DNA of 64,000 bases from Flectobacillus sp. BAB-3569 (GTDB lineage: Bacteria > Bacteroidota > Bacteroidia > Cytophagales > Spirosomataceae): contig NZ_NJFZ01000028.1 of NCBI RefSeq assembly GCF_002270355.1, positions 17,312 through 81,311 of the forward strand, given 5' to 3'. Both the position numbers and the translations under genes were made by a program. This document shows, piece by piece, positions 34,554 to 43,611 of the stretch (positions are counted from its first letter, which is position 1; the number at the start of each line of letters is the position of its first letter). The notes below the pieces were generated by a model. The model searched no databases, had not been told where the DNA came from, and saw nothing but the letters and a program-made list of their open reading frames with translations.

Positions 34554-37500
34554 CTAGTTTTGTATCGTTTCTTTGACCGGAATAATGGTGGGTGGAAGCA
34601 ACTTATACATAACTGGTGTAACCAAACGAGCAAGTAATGTTGAACTGATAATTCCACCTATAAGCACTAAAGCCAACGGAGAATACAATTCTGAATATTC
34701 GACAACCAATGGCACTAAGCCTCCTATGGCCGTAAGTGATGTTAACACGATAGGGACAAATCTCACTTCGCCTGCTTCTCGAATCGCCTCCTCAAGTCCA
34801 AAACCTTCTTCTCGAAGTTGATTGGTAAAATCTACCAACAATAAGGAGTTTTTGACCTCGATTCCTACCAGTGCGATAAAACCGATAACAGCCGTAAATG
34901 ATAAGGTTTCGCCCCAAAGTAATAGCATCAAGATAGCTCCAACTATACCCAATGGAATTACTGACAATACAATCAAGGTTGATTTGAAGTTTCGGAATTC
35001 CAAAATTAGGATAGCTATCATTCCGAAGACAGTTATCAAAACTATCACCCCTATGCCTCCGAAAGATTTTTCTGCATTTTCGGCCTCTCCTGCTACTCTG
35101 TACGAAAATCCTTTTGGAAACTTAAAGGTATTTAATTGCTTTATTAATTCTTGGTTTACTTGTGCCGTATTATAACCAGACTTCAAAAAGGTCGAAACCG
35201 TCACATATCGTTCTTTGTCGAAGTGCAAAATTTGATTTTGAGATGTCTCTAACTTAATATCTACCAATTGTTTAAGTGGAATTGCCGTCCCTAAAGCATT
35301 GTTGACATACAAACGATTAAATACATCCAAATCTTGTTGAACACCTGTTCTTGGAATCGAGATGTTGATATTATAGCCGTCCTTTTGGCCATCTTCTCTG
35401 TAAGTACCCACATTTAATCCTGCTATTCCTAAACGTACCACTCGGTCGATTTCGGCAGAGCTGACACCCATCAATCCAGCCTTTTCTTTATTAACCACCA
35501 CACGAATATCCGTCGGTTGGACTTTCAAAGGGTTGTTTACATAAATAGCGCCTGGGTGATTGGCTAATATTTTCTCTATTTTGAAAGCTACATTTCTCAG
35601 AGTATCCAAATTTTCTCCAAAGATTCGATAAGCAATTGGTGCTTCTAATGGTGGTCCTTGTTCAAAATCTTTTACCTCAATTTTGGCATTAGGATACGCT
35701 CCCATATTACCACGCAAATCGTCGATTAAAGCTTTTTTCTCAGAAGTTTCCATGTCTTCGAGCAGGACAAAAATTTGTGCTCGGTTTTCGGACTGACCTC
35801 TTTCTACGGTATTGTAATAAATACGAGGATTGACACGACCTACGTTTGAGGCAAAGTTTCTAATCTCAGGTACTTTCTTTAATTTTTCTTCTACATACTT
35901 CACTACTTTAGTCGTAGCAGCCATATTTGTTCCGACTGGAGTTTCGATATTTACTAAAAACATCGGTTTTTCGGAAGTAGGAAAAAGTGAAAAGCCTAAG
36001 AATAATTTAGCCATCATCATCACACCTACAAATACCCCTAATGCGCCTGCCAAGGTAGTTTTCGGATGCTTTAAACACCAATCCATTAAGCGACCATAAG
36101 TGGCAGAAATGATTTTTTTCATTCCTCTCAAAATCACATTCCCTTCTGGATTATGATTTTCTGTCAATAAAACAGATGACAAAAACGGAACAATCGTCAA
36201 AGACACAATCATCGAAGCCAATACCGTAAACATTACAGCCATTGGTAAACTACGAATAAATTCACCCGCTGCTTCTGGCAAGTTGGCAATTGGTAAAAAC
36301 GCAAAGCATAACAATACTGTACACCCTACTACCGCCAAACCAATTTGCTTTGTCGCATCAATAGCTGCTTGCTTGCGTTTGATGCCCATACGCATAAAGC
36401 GTTCAATGTTTTCAACAACTACGATAGAGTCATCCACCAAAATTCCTAGGGCAACAATCATCCCTACGATAGACAGCTGGTTAATAGTATAACCGAATAC
36501 GTTGAGTAATGTTAAACCAATCGCTAACGAAAGTGGAATCGAAATCATTACGACAATACTCGCACGTGTACCCAAAGGCAATAGCGTAATCAATACTAAT
36601 AAAATCGCTATTCCGAAATCTTTAGCAAAACGAGTCAAACGATTATCTACAGATTCGGCTTGGTCAAAAACTTTTACGACGTCGACACTTGGAGGTAGTT
36701 GTGCTTTGTATTTTTCAACAATAGGCTCCACAATCTTTCTAATACCAATAATATTCTGTCCTTGCTTTTGGCATGCTGTTACAAAAACACAACGATGACC
36801 GTTGAGACTAGTAATATGTGTTTCGTCCTCGTAAGCAAATTTTACCTGAGCGATATCCTTGAGATATACGATTTTGGTACCGTTGGTGTACACAATCGTA
36901 TTCTGAATTTCGTCGAGATCATTATATGCTCCTGAGGTTTTTACATTTAGTTTTTTACTCGAAACATTGATACTACCCCCGGGTATATTGACATTTTCGG
37001 ACTGGATTGCTCCTAATACCTGATTGACTGGAATACGGTCATGCGCCATTTTTTCCAAATTCAATTCAACGGCTACTTTGCGAGCAGGAAAACCCCATGA
37101 TTTGATATTAGTCAAAGGCTTTACCTTTTCGAGTTGTTTTTCCAAGTCATCTGCATATTCCTTTAATTTGGAATAGGGCAAATTTTCACTGACTAGCGCA
37201 AACTGATAAATATTTACATCAGTTGGTCTAAACTTTTGTACTCGAATATCCAGAATTTCGGCTGGAAGGTCTTTTCTGATAGCATTTACTTCACGTACAA
37301 CCTCCTGATATTTTTCTTCTGGGTCTTGTTCAAAATCATATTCTATCTGAAATACTGCCGCTCCATCTAGTATGACTGTACTTATGCGCTGAATGTTGTC
37401 TAGCTCGTTAATTCTTTTTTCAAAAGGGTCAACTACCAGCTCTTCCATGTCGTTGGGAGTAGCTCCAGGATAGATAATGGTAACGCCAAACTGAGGAGAT

Positions 37501-37622
37501 TCAAACTCTGGATCTTCGCCTCGTGGCATGTTCAACAAGGAATATAGCCCGATTGATAATACCGCCAGAAATACCACTAAGGTAAACTGGTAATTTTTTA
37601 CGGAAAATTCTGCGATTTTCAT
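34554..37622 (-). CDS. RND efflux transporter (AcrB family), inner-membrane pump
   Basis: This 1022-residue protein has the RND layout: TM1 near 14-32 (FTLVVFLAVLSIGLYSLL), two large periplasmic loops and eleven more helices. The proton-relay pair Asp-Asp is present in LGILVDDSIVVVENIERFM (near residue 400), and the N-terminal PRGEDPEFE is typical of the HAE-type drug pumps. It works with the adaptor and TolC channel encoded just upstream. The stop is about 226 bp from the ACP gene. Confidence 0.94.
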   Translation of the reverse strand: MKIAEFSVKNYQFTLVVFLAVLSIGLYSLLNMPRGEDPEFESPQFGVTIIYPGATPNDMEELVVDPFEKRINELDNIQRISTVILDGAAVFQIEYDFEQDPEEKYQEVVREVNAIRKDLPAEILDIRVQKFRPTDVNIYQFALVSENLPYSKLKEYADDLEKQLEKVKPLTNIKSWGFPARKVAVELNLEKMAHDRIPVNQVLGAIQSENVNIPGGSINVSSKKLNVKTSGAYNDLDEIQNTIVYTNGTKIVYLKDIAQVKFAYEDETHITSLNGHRCVFVTACQKQGQNIIGIRKIVEPIVEKYKAQLPPSVDVVKVFDQAESVDNRLTRFAKDFGIAILLVLITLLPLGTRASIVVMISIPLSLAIGLTLLNVFGYTINQLSIVGMIVALGILVDDSIVVVENIERFMRMGIKRKQAAIDATKQIGLAVVGCTVLLCFAFLPIANLPEAAGEFIRSLPMAVMFTVLASMIVSLTIVPFLSSVLLTENHNPEGNVILRGMKKIISATYGRLMDWCLKHPKTTLAGALGVFVGVMMMAKLFLGFSLFPTSEKPMFLVNIETPVGTNMAATTKVVKYVEEKLKKVPEIRNFASNVGRVNPRIYYNTVERGQSENRAQIFVLLEDMETSEKKALIDDLRGNMGAYPNAKIEVKDFEQGPPLEAPIAYRIFGENLDTLRNVAFKIEKILANHPGAIYVNNPLKVQPTDIRVVVNKEKAGLMGVSSAEIDRVVRLGIAGLNVGTYREDGQKDGYNINISIPRTGVQQDLDVFNRLYVNNALGTAIPLKQLVDIKLETSQNQILHFDKERYVTVSTFLKSGYNTAQVNQELIKQLNTFKFPKGFSYRVAGEAENAEKSFGGIGVIVLITVFGMIAILILEFRNFKSTLIVLSVIPLGIVGAILMLLLWGETLSFTAVIGFIALVGIEVKNSLLLVDFTNQLREEGFGLEEAIREAGEVRFVPIVLTSLTAIGGLVPLVVEYSELYSPLALVLIGGIISSTLLARLVTPVMYKLLPPTIIPVKETIQN

Positions 37623-37705
37623 ATATGATGAGTTGTCGGCATAAGCTGTCTTACAATGACATTATGCACGTTTAGGTCTATATAAAATTGATTAGTTGTA
37701 AAAGC

Positions 37706-38755
37706 TTATTTCATCACTTTTACTTTTGTGCCCTCTACCAGATAAGCCGAGCCATCTGTTACCACTTGACTAACTCCCGCCAATCCCTCACGAACAAATG
37801 CCTGTTGGTTATTGACATAGGCAATCAACAGAGAAACTCTCTTTGCTTTTCCGTTTTCTACAACATATACAAAAGCTTGGTCGCCATTGCCTTCAATAAT
37901 GGCATCAACAGGAACAGACGCATATTGGTATTTGATAGAAGGATAAATCAATGCTTTGGCAAATAAGCCAGTCGCCATTTTTTTACCTTGTGTACTAATT
38001 TTTAATTCTGCTTGATAGAGGCCTGAAGCTTGGTCGGCACCTTGAGAGAGGGTTGTCACATTTGCCAAAAACTTAGTATCTGGAAATGCGTCGAGAGTGA
38101 TGTCGGCTTTATCGCCTAATTTGAGACGAGTCCAATCTTTATCTGCGATACCCACTTTTACCACCCAGTCGTTCGCACCTGCGGCGTTTACAAAAAACAC
38201 AGGACTACCAGACGAGGCTAGTTCTCCTTCATTCATCATTTTTTTGACCACAACGCCATTGGTTGGTGCATAAATTTTGGAATATCCTTGGTTGTATTGG
38301 GCTATTTGCAAACTTTGTTTTGCTACGCTCAAGGCTGTTGTAAGATTTTGGACTTGCTCAAGTGTGGCAACCGAATCACGGTAAAGCGCATTGACACGCT
38401 TTAAATCTCTTTCGATTTTGCTCACATTTTCTTGTGCTTGTGAAACTTGTGCATTGATTTCGGTCAAATTGAGGGTTGCCAATAATTGACCTTTAGCAAT
38501 ATTTTGCCCTTCTTTTACAAAGATTTTTTCGATAATTCCGCCCGTTTTAAAAGATAGTCGAGCTTCATGTAAGGAGCTAATCAAGCCCGAAGCTTTGATG
38601 GGTTCGGTAGAATTAGCATTTGAAACATCCACTAATTTTACGGCTACAGTTTCGTTATCTGCAATTGTTTTTTTGTCGGTTTTCTTTTTGCCACAGGCAA
38701 ATACCGTTGCTATGATTAGACCTAGAATGAGGCTATTTTTTAAGGAAGTCAACAT
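37706..38755 (-). CDS. RND efflux periplasmic adaptor lipoprotein
   Basis: This 349-residue membrane-fusion protein starts with a lipoprotein signal (MLTSLKNSLILGLIIATVFAC, Cys21). It then has the lipoyl half-motifs (LSFKTGGIIEKIFVKEGQNI and IYAPTNGVVVKKMMNEGE) with an alpha-hairpin between (QAQENVSKIERDLKRVNALY), followed by beta-barrel domains. It bridges the pump and TolC. It lies 83 bp upstream of the pump gene and 49 bp after the TolC gene in one operon. Confidence 0.94.
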   Translation of the reverse strand: MLTSLKNSLILGLIIATVFACGKKKTDKKTIADNETVAVKLVDVSNANSTEPIKASGLISSLHEARLSFKTGGIIEKIFVKEGQNIAKGQLLATLNLTEINAQVSQAQENVSKIERDLKRVNALYRDSVATLEQVQNLTTALSVAKQSLQIAQYNQGYSKIYAPTNGVVVKKMMNEGELASSGSPVFFVNAAGANDWVVKVGIADKDWTRLKLGDKADITLDAFPDTKFLANVTTLSQGADQASGLYQAELKISTQGKKMATGLFAKALIYPSIKYQYASVPVDAIIEGNGDQAFVYVVENGKAKRVSLLIAYVNNQQAFVREGLAGVSQVVTDGSAYLVEGTKVKVMK

Positions 38756-38804
38756 TTTTCAAGAGGATTTTACTTAGCACAAGGCTAAAGAGATTTTTAG
38801 ATTT

Positions 38805-40169
38805 TTATTTCAAGTCAAAAGCGGCAGCACTGCGTTCGAGTTCTACCCATTTGAGCCAAACATCATATTGAGCTATCACTTGCTGCAATTGAGTGCGAGT
38901 CAGTTGGGTCTGGGCATCTAGTAGTTCAATAAAACTAAGATTACCTTCTTTGTAACGGCGCATCATATCGCGATAATAGCGCTGTGCCGAACTTATCTGA
39001 TTGGCTTTAGATTGATGAATTTCTTTAGCGGCAGTCAATGCGTTTTGTGCTAAAGTATTTTGTAAATCAAGTTGATTTTTGACTTGCTGAAGTTGCGTAT
39101 CTGCGGTAGCAACATCCATTTCGGCTTGTTTTACTTTCAACTGATTTCGTCCTGAGGAATATACAGGTAAGTCAATTGATACTCCGACCAAGAAAAAGGC
39201 ATTGGGAGAAATAAAATTCTTGTCAGCCGCGGCGATTTGAGCAAAACGACCTTGAGAACCTAAATCCAATGATGCTCCTATTTTGGGTTGGTTGTAGGAC
39301 TGGCTCAATTTTAAGATTTGCTTATTGATATTCAAATTGGTTTCGAGCTTGTCAATTTCTTCACGGTGGGCTAAGTCTATTTTAGCAGGAATTACAACAT
39401 TTTTTAAACTGGAGTCAACTTTGATTTCCTGTGTAAACTCACGGTTTAATAAGAAATTGAAATACGCTGCTGCATTTTTCTGTATTCCTTTGGCAGCTTC
39501 TACTTCTGATTCGATACTAGCAATTTCGTTTTGGGTACGAATAGAAACCGTCGGGTTAGCCATGCCATTTTGAATCAACGCTTGGTTGACACGCTCACTT
39601 TCACGAAGTAGACGTAAAGCATTTTCATAAATACTCAATGCTTCCGTAGCTTTCAAATAATTGAAATAGGCCATTTTTATATCTTTGACCAATTCACGTT
39701 TATAGACATTGGTTTCGGATTGCTGTAAACCAATCAGTTCCTTTTTGATGCTTTGATTATACTTCAGTTCGGCATTGATCAAAGGCATTGAGGTCTTGAA
39801 TCGCATGTCATAAAAGTCCTTTGGAATCAATTGCTCACTCACATTTGAGATTTGTGGAAAAGCGTTTGAGTTAGTCAAGCGATTGAGCGTCGCATATACA
39901 GGGTTTACCAAATCCCCAACAGGAATATCAATCGTACGACCACCCAATGCAGAAGAGACAGTCGTATTGAAATTCACGGCAGGTTTGAACAAACTTTTGG
40001 CCTCATCTAAAGCCCAAATAGCTTTTTGTAGCTGAAAACGTTGCTGCTTGAGCGTCTGACTATTTTGTAACCCTTCTTGTACATACTGATTGAGTACTTC
40101 TGATTGAGCCATAGTTCCATAAGCGAGCCAACAGCACACCAAGGATAAATAATACTTCATAGGTTTCAT
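38805..40169 (-). CDS. TolC-family outer-membrane efflux protein
   Basis: This 454-residue protein has a signal peptide (MKYYLSLVCCWLAYGTMAQ; the ATG at 40160 is an alternative to 40169) and two repeated long helical pairs typical of TolC (LDEAKSLFKPAVNFNTTVSS; RYYRDMMRRYKEGNLSFIELLDAQTQLTR). It forms the outer-membrane channel for the downstream adaptor and pump. It heads the efflux operon; a candidate TetR operator lies 21-37 bp before its start. Confidence 0.93.
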   Translation of the reverse strand: MKPMKYYLSLVCCWLAYGTMAQSEVLNQYVQEGLQNSQTLKQQRFQLQKAIWALDEAKSLFKPAVNFNTTVSSALGGRTIDIPVGDLVNPVYATLNRLTNSNAFPQISNVSEQLIPKDFYDMRFKTSMPLINAELKYNQSIKKELIGLQQSETNVYKRELVKDIKMAYFNYLKATEALSIYENALRLLRESERVNQALIQNGMANPTVSIRTQNEIASIESEVEAAKGIQKNAAAYFNFLLNREFTQEIKVDSSLKNVVIPAKIDLAHREEIDKLETNLNINKQILKLSQSYNQPKIGASLDLGSQGRFAQIAAADKNFISPNAFFLVGVSIDLPVYSSGRNQLKVKQAEMDVATADTQLQQVKNQLDLQNTLAQNALTAAKEIHQSKANQISSAQRYYRDMMRRYKEGNLSFIELLDAQTQLTRTQLQQVIAQYDVWLKWVELERSAAAFDLK

Positions 40170-40189
40170 GTATTAAACATTTATAATTT

Positions 40190-40206
40190 TATAAACACCG
40201 TTCAGT
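40190..40206 (-). promoter_or_regulatory. candidate TetR operator upstream of the efflux operon
   Basis: On the minus strand ACTGAACGGTGTTTATA matches the palindrome at 42369-42385 in 13 of 17 positions and sits just upstream of the TolC gene. The best candidate binder is the TetR protein encoded at 40950. Confidence 0.55.
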
Positions 40207-40513
40207 AAAAGAGTAAATAAAAAGCATCAATTCATGGGGAATCAATGCCGAATGGGCTTTGAGCTATCGGGTTTTAGCTTTCAGCACTAGTTATAAAGTA
40301 TACTAATGCAGGCCGACTGCTCAAACTGAATGCCAAAAGCTGTCATAAGTCAGACCTGTGGGAGATTTTGCTGCCCACAGGTCTTTCTAGGGGATTTTTA
40401 GATTTTTTCAGCTTAAGTAAACTGTTAAATCTTTACTGCTTAATTCACTTTGTAAATCCTTAAAATCAGTTAGTTACTGGTCTTTCAAAGATTCAAAGAC
40501 AAAGTAACTAAAA
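40207..40513. other. intergenic region between the TolC and thioesterase genes
   Basis: No gene. It has GCTATCGGGTTTTAGCTTTC words related to the dispersed repeats (about 40260-40320) and a perfect 11-bp hairpin AGACCTGTGGG / CCCACAGGTCT (40352-40384), a likely terminator for the thioesterase message. Confidence 0.55.
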
Positions 40514-40957
40514 CTATTTAATAGTATTGCTTGTTGCCACCAAATTGGTTGTACATTTTGCAATTAAAATATCATCTTGGTTACGAATTTCGCCTTCTGC
40601 ATGAGCGATTTTCTTTCCCATTCTTACAATCTTAGATTTTACGCGAACGGTCTCGCCTAGTCGTGCGCTAAAAAGGTAATCTACCGAAAGATTGACAGTA
40701 CTATAAAAAACACCATTGCCCATCATAAAAACAGTCATCCCAATAATATCGTCCAACATCGTAGCAGCAATACCGCCATGTAGGATACGAGCAGGATTTA
40801 CCATTTCTTCTTTGACTTGGTATTCTATTTCGATACCGTGGTCATGAACTCCTACCAATACGCCATCCAACAATTTGGCCACTGGCGAAATACTTTTTTC
40901 GGCTACACGAGTACCAATATATTCTTTAAAAACCTCTAATGCGTGTTTATTACTCAT
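40514..40957 (-). CDS. PaaI-type hotdog-fold acyl-CoA thioesterase
   Basis: This 147-residue protein has the 4HBT/PaaI motif RILHGGIAATMLDDIIG, with the HGG turn and catalytic Asp seen in this group. It probably hydrolyses acyl- or aryl-acyl-CoA in the cytoplasm. Its start overlaps the end of the TetR gene by 8 bp, so the two are co-translated. Pairing of a TetR regulator with a thioesterase and an efflux operon suggests that the regulator senses a fatty-acid or CoA-linked ligand; that is inference. Confidence 0.87.
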   Translation of the reverse strand: MSNKHALEVFKEYIGTRVAEKSISPVAKLLDGVLVGVHDHGIEIEYQVKEEMVNPARILHGGIAATMLDDIIGMTVFMMGNGVFYSTVNLSVDYLFSARLGETVRVKSKIVRMGKKIAHAEGEIRNQDDILIAKCTTNLVATSNTIK

Positions 40958-41582
40958 TTTTCTTTTTTATAAGATTCAACATGAAGTCCAACGACTCTCC
41001 TATGAGCTTCTCAAGCTGTATTTCTGGATTTAGTTCACAAAATGGTTCAAATCGCCCTCTGATATTTAATGATACCAGACCATGAACATAAGACCAGATT
41101 GACATAGACAATACATCGATGTCGGCTGGCAAAACAGAGCCTTGTTCGATACAGAGCGCCAAGTTTTTTTGTAGTGCCACAAAATTGTGCATGCCACAAT
41201 CCCAGCCAGCTTCTTGTTTTTTGAGAGCGTGCATAGGCGCGTCTTTTATAAACATCAAGTCGTATAGCTCAGGGTTTTCGAAAGCGAATTTTAAGTAAAT
41301 CAGTCCTCTCATACGCAGTTGTTGAAAACCATCTTCGATACTTTCAACAGGACGAGTCATTTCGGACAATTTATCAAAACCTAATTCATGTACCGCATAA
41401 AACAACTCATCTTTATCCTTATAATGAAGATAAATGGTAGCTGGACTATATTCTATTTTATCAGCAATAGCTCGAATAGAAGCCTTATCAAAGCCTTCTT
41501 TGATAAAGATTTCTTTAGCAGCTTCCAAAATTCGCTGCTTTAATTCAAGTTTTTCGCGTTCTTTTCTTTCTAAAATACCCAT
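40950..41582 (-). CDS. TetR-family transcriptional regulator
   Basis: This 210-residue protein has the TetR N-terminal helix-turn-helix (KASIRAIADKIEYSPATIYLHY, about 36-57) and a helical C-terminal ligand domain. It probably represses the adjacent thioesterase and the efflux operon 344 bp further downstream. Two related palindromes, at 40190-40206 and 42369-42385, are candidate operators. Confidence 0.92.
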   Translation of the reverse strand: MGILERKEREKLELKQRILEAAKEIFIKEGFDKASIRAIADKIEYSPATIYLHYKDKDELFYAVHELGFDKLSEMTRPVESIEDGFQQLRMRGLIYLKFAFENPELYDLMFIKDAPMHALKKQEAGWDCGMHNFVALQKNLALCIEQGSVLPADIDVLSMSIWSYVHGLVSLNIRGRFEPFCELNPEIQLEKLIGESLDFMLNLIKKKNE

Positions 41583-41655
41583 TTCTTAATAAACCAATCT
41601 TAGTATACAGGCAAATTTACGCAAAGTGTATAGGCATTCCCAACAGGTAGCAGGC

Positions 41656-42078
41656 TTATTTCACTTTTGTCCACACAGTAGTACGTCCCAGTAACGAAAC
41701 GCCCACAAAGCCTCTGATTTCTAATTCATCCGCTTTTTTAAGTTTCATATTGCATGAATAGCTTTTGCCATTTTTAGGGTCATAAATACTCCCTTCTTCC
41801 CATGCTTTTCCTGTAAACTCAAAATTTTTCAGAATCACCAATCCTAATAAAGGTTGACTACGCAACGATGCATCAGGATTATTTACATCTTTTTTGTTTG
41901 CGTCCTTTATCCAAGAAAGTTTACCAAAATACTTTTCTCCTTGTTTAAATATCAACACCTTACCGTCTTTACTTTCAGATAGCCATTCACCCAACACGGC
42001 GTCTTTGGTAGGGTTTTGAGCCTGTACGATTTGCATAGTAAATAACAAGGTGGCAAGAATAAATAATAGCTTTTTCAT
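41656..42078 (-). CDS. secreted DUF2147 protein
   Basis: This 140-residue protein has a signal peptide (MKKLLFILATLLFTMQ, cleavage near VQA-QN) and the DUF2147 pattern: GEWLSESKDGKVLIFK near the mature N-terminus, GLVILKNFEF, and the closing GRTTVWTKV. The family is an exported beta-barrel-like domain of unknown function, common in Proteobacteria and Bacteroidota. It stands on the same strand as the TetR gene but is not clearly in its operon. Confidence 0.85.
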   Translation of the reverse strand: MKKLLFILATLLFTMQIVQAQNPTKDAVLGEWLSESKDGKVLIFKQGEKYFGKLSWIKDANKKDVNNPDASLRSQPLLGLVILKNFEFTGKAWEEGSIYDPKNGKSYSCNMKLKKADELEIRGFVGVSLLGRTTVWTKVK

Positions 42079-42368
42079 GAGTTTGTATGTTTATTATTAA
42101 AAGGTTTTGTTTTCAAGGCTTGAGATTCGGAAGATTTTGTAATCTTTGTATTAAATTCTATTAAAACTATAGGATAAAAATACTTATAATATATTTAATC
42201 AAAATAGGAATGAGATTTGGGTCATTAAGATACTAAGTTTAGGATAATGTGAGTATTATTATTTCCTAAACGATTTAGGGTAAGGTAGTTCTAGTTATTC
42301 TCAGAGTTATAAATATGCTTTGAAGATTAATATTTTATCGTCTTTCATTTTTATAACAATGTAAAATT

Positions 42369-42385
42369 ACTAAACAGTGTTTAGC
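42369..42385. promoter_or_regulatory. perfect palindrome, candidate TetR operator
   Basis: CTAAACA-G-TGTTTAG (42370-42384) is perfectly symmetric and resembles the site before the TolC gene. It lies 290 bp upstream of the DUF2147 gene and 285 bp upstream of the comA-like gene. Confidence 0.55.
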
Positions 42386-42514
42386 AAACAAATTTTTGAT
42401 AATATTTTTTGAAAAATCTATGAAAAATTATTTTTTCAAAAAAATTAAATCCCTGATTTACAGAAATTTAACTAAAAGCAATTATTATTTAAAGACAATC
42501 TAGTAAAATAGTAG

Positions 42515-42546
42515 TTTGTGCCATTTGGAAGATATTTCTAATTTTG
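42515..42546 (+). promoter_or_regulatory. Bacteroidota-type promoter for the comA-like gene
   Basis: TTTG (42515-42518), a 20-bp spacer and TAATTTTG (42539-42546) fit the -33/-7 consensus TTTG / TAnnTTTG exactly. Transcription would start near 42553, giving a ~120-nt leader. Confidence 0.7.
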
Positions 42547-42670
42547 CAAAATTGCACGTTCGAATTACCTCATTATTCAATCAAACGAATTAATTATTCT
42601 GAATAAGTGCAACAAGCACAACATTGTTGTTCTGAAAACCAAATATTTAATCCCAGAAATTTCAAAAAAT

Positions 42671-43435
42671 ATGAATTACCCACTTAACCAGATTCCCGAG
42701 AGAACTGAAAAGCCACGTCAAAAAGGTTTGACAATGGTAATGGACAAAGGGCTTAGTCTCAGACAAGTTGAAGATTTCTTGGAGCTTGGCTCTGGATATA
42801 CCGATATAGTGAAGTTGGGTTGGGCAACCTCTTTTGTGACTCCAAACCTAAAAGATAAATTGGCTTTGTATAAATCAGCGGGCATCCCTGTTTATTTTGG
42901 GGGTACTCTGTTTGAGGCATTTGTGGTAAGAGGTCAATTTGACGAATACCGTCGTGTTTTAGACCAATATGGGATGGAATACGCAGAGGTTTCGGACGGT
43001 TCTTTGGAAATGGAACAAGATGACAAATGTGGATATATCCAAACTTTAGCTAAACAAGTAACAGTACTTTCGGAAGTAGGCTCAAAAGATGAAGCAAAAA
43101 TCATTCCTCCATACAAATGGATTAAATTGATGAAAGCAGAATTGGAAGCAGGTGCTTGGAAAGTAATCGGTGAAGCTCGTGAAGGTGGAAACGTAGGGTT
43201 GTTCCGTGCATCTGGTGAAGTGCGTCAAGGTTTGGTAGAAGAAATTTTGACAGAAATTCCAGAAGAAAAAATCATTTGGGAAGCTCCTCAAAAATCTCAA
43301 CAAGTTTGGTTTGTGAAGTTGGTTGGCGCTAACGTAAACGTTGGGAATATTGCTCCGCATGAAGTTATTTCATTAGAAACAATCCGTTTGGGCTTGAGAG
43401 GCGATACATTCTCTCATTTCTTGGATAAAAAATAA
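42671..43435 (+). CDS. phosphosulfolactate synthase (ComA-like)
   Basis: This 254-residue TIM-barrel protein matches the ComA family throughout (KGLTMVMDKGLSLRQVEDFL, YTDIVKLGWATSFV, IPVYFGGTLFEAFVVRGQ, AREGGNVGLFR, LGANVNVGNI-like VGANVNVGNIAPHEVI). Family members add sulfite to phosphoenolpyruvate to give phosphosulfolactate, the first step of coenzyme M synthesis in methanogens. Bacteroidota do not make coenzyme M as far as I know, so it may feed sulfolactate or sulfonolipid-related chemistry; that is inference. It has its own promoter and terminator, and no other pathway gene is adjacent. Confidence 0.85.
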   Translation: MNYPLNQIPERTEKPRQKGLTMVMDKGLSLRQVEDFLELGSGYTDIVKLGWATSFVTPNLKDKLALYKSAGIPVYFGGTLFEAFVVRGQFDEYRRVLDQYGMEYAEVSDGSLEMEQDDKCGYIQTLAKQVTVLSEVGSKDEAKIIPPYKWIKLMKAELEAGAWKVIGEAREGGNVGLFRASGEVRQGLVEEILTEIPEEKIIWEAPQKSQQVWFVKLVGANVNVGNIAPHEVISLETIRLGLRGDTFSHFLDKK

Positions 43436-43447
43436 TTATTGTCCTTC

Positions 43448-43490
43448 AAAGAATGATTGGGCAAAGACAACATTTGCTCAATCATTCTTT
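43448..43490 (+). terminator. terminator after the comA-like gene
   Basis: AAAGAATGATTG-GCAAA pairs with TTTGC-CAATCATTCTTT, followed by a T-run. Confidence 0.85.
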
Positions 43491-43611
43491 TTTATTTTTT
43501 GATTAAGATTCTCACTATCATACCGTACAAAGGTTACTCTTCTTTACTTTTGTAGTTTACTTTCACTATTTACTCCAAGCCTCATTTGGACATTGTAAAT
43601 CTTCCCAAACA

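Larger units (their letters stand above)
42079..42670. promoter_or_regulatory. long divergent region between the DUF2147 and comA-like genes
   Basis: A 592-bp AT-rich region with no gene. It contains the CTAAACA-G-TGTTTAG palindrome and, nearer the comA-like gene, one textbook Bacteroidota promoter. Confidence 0.5.
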
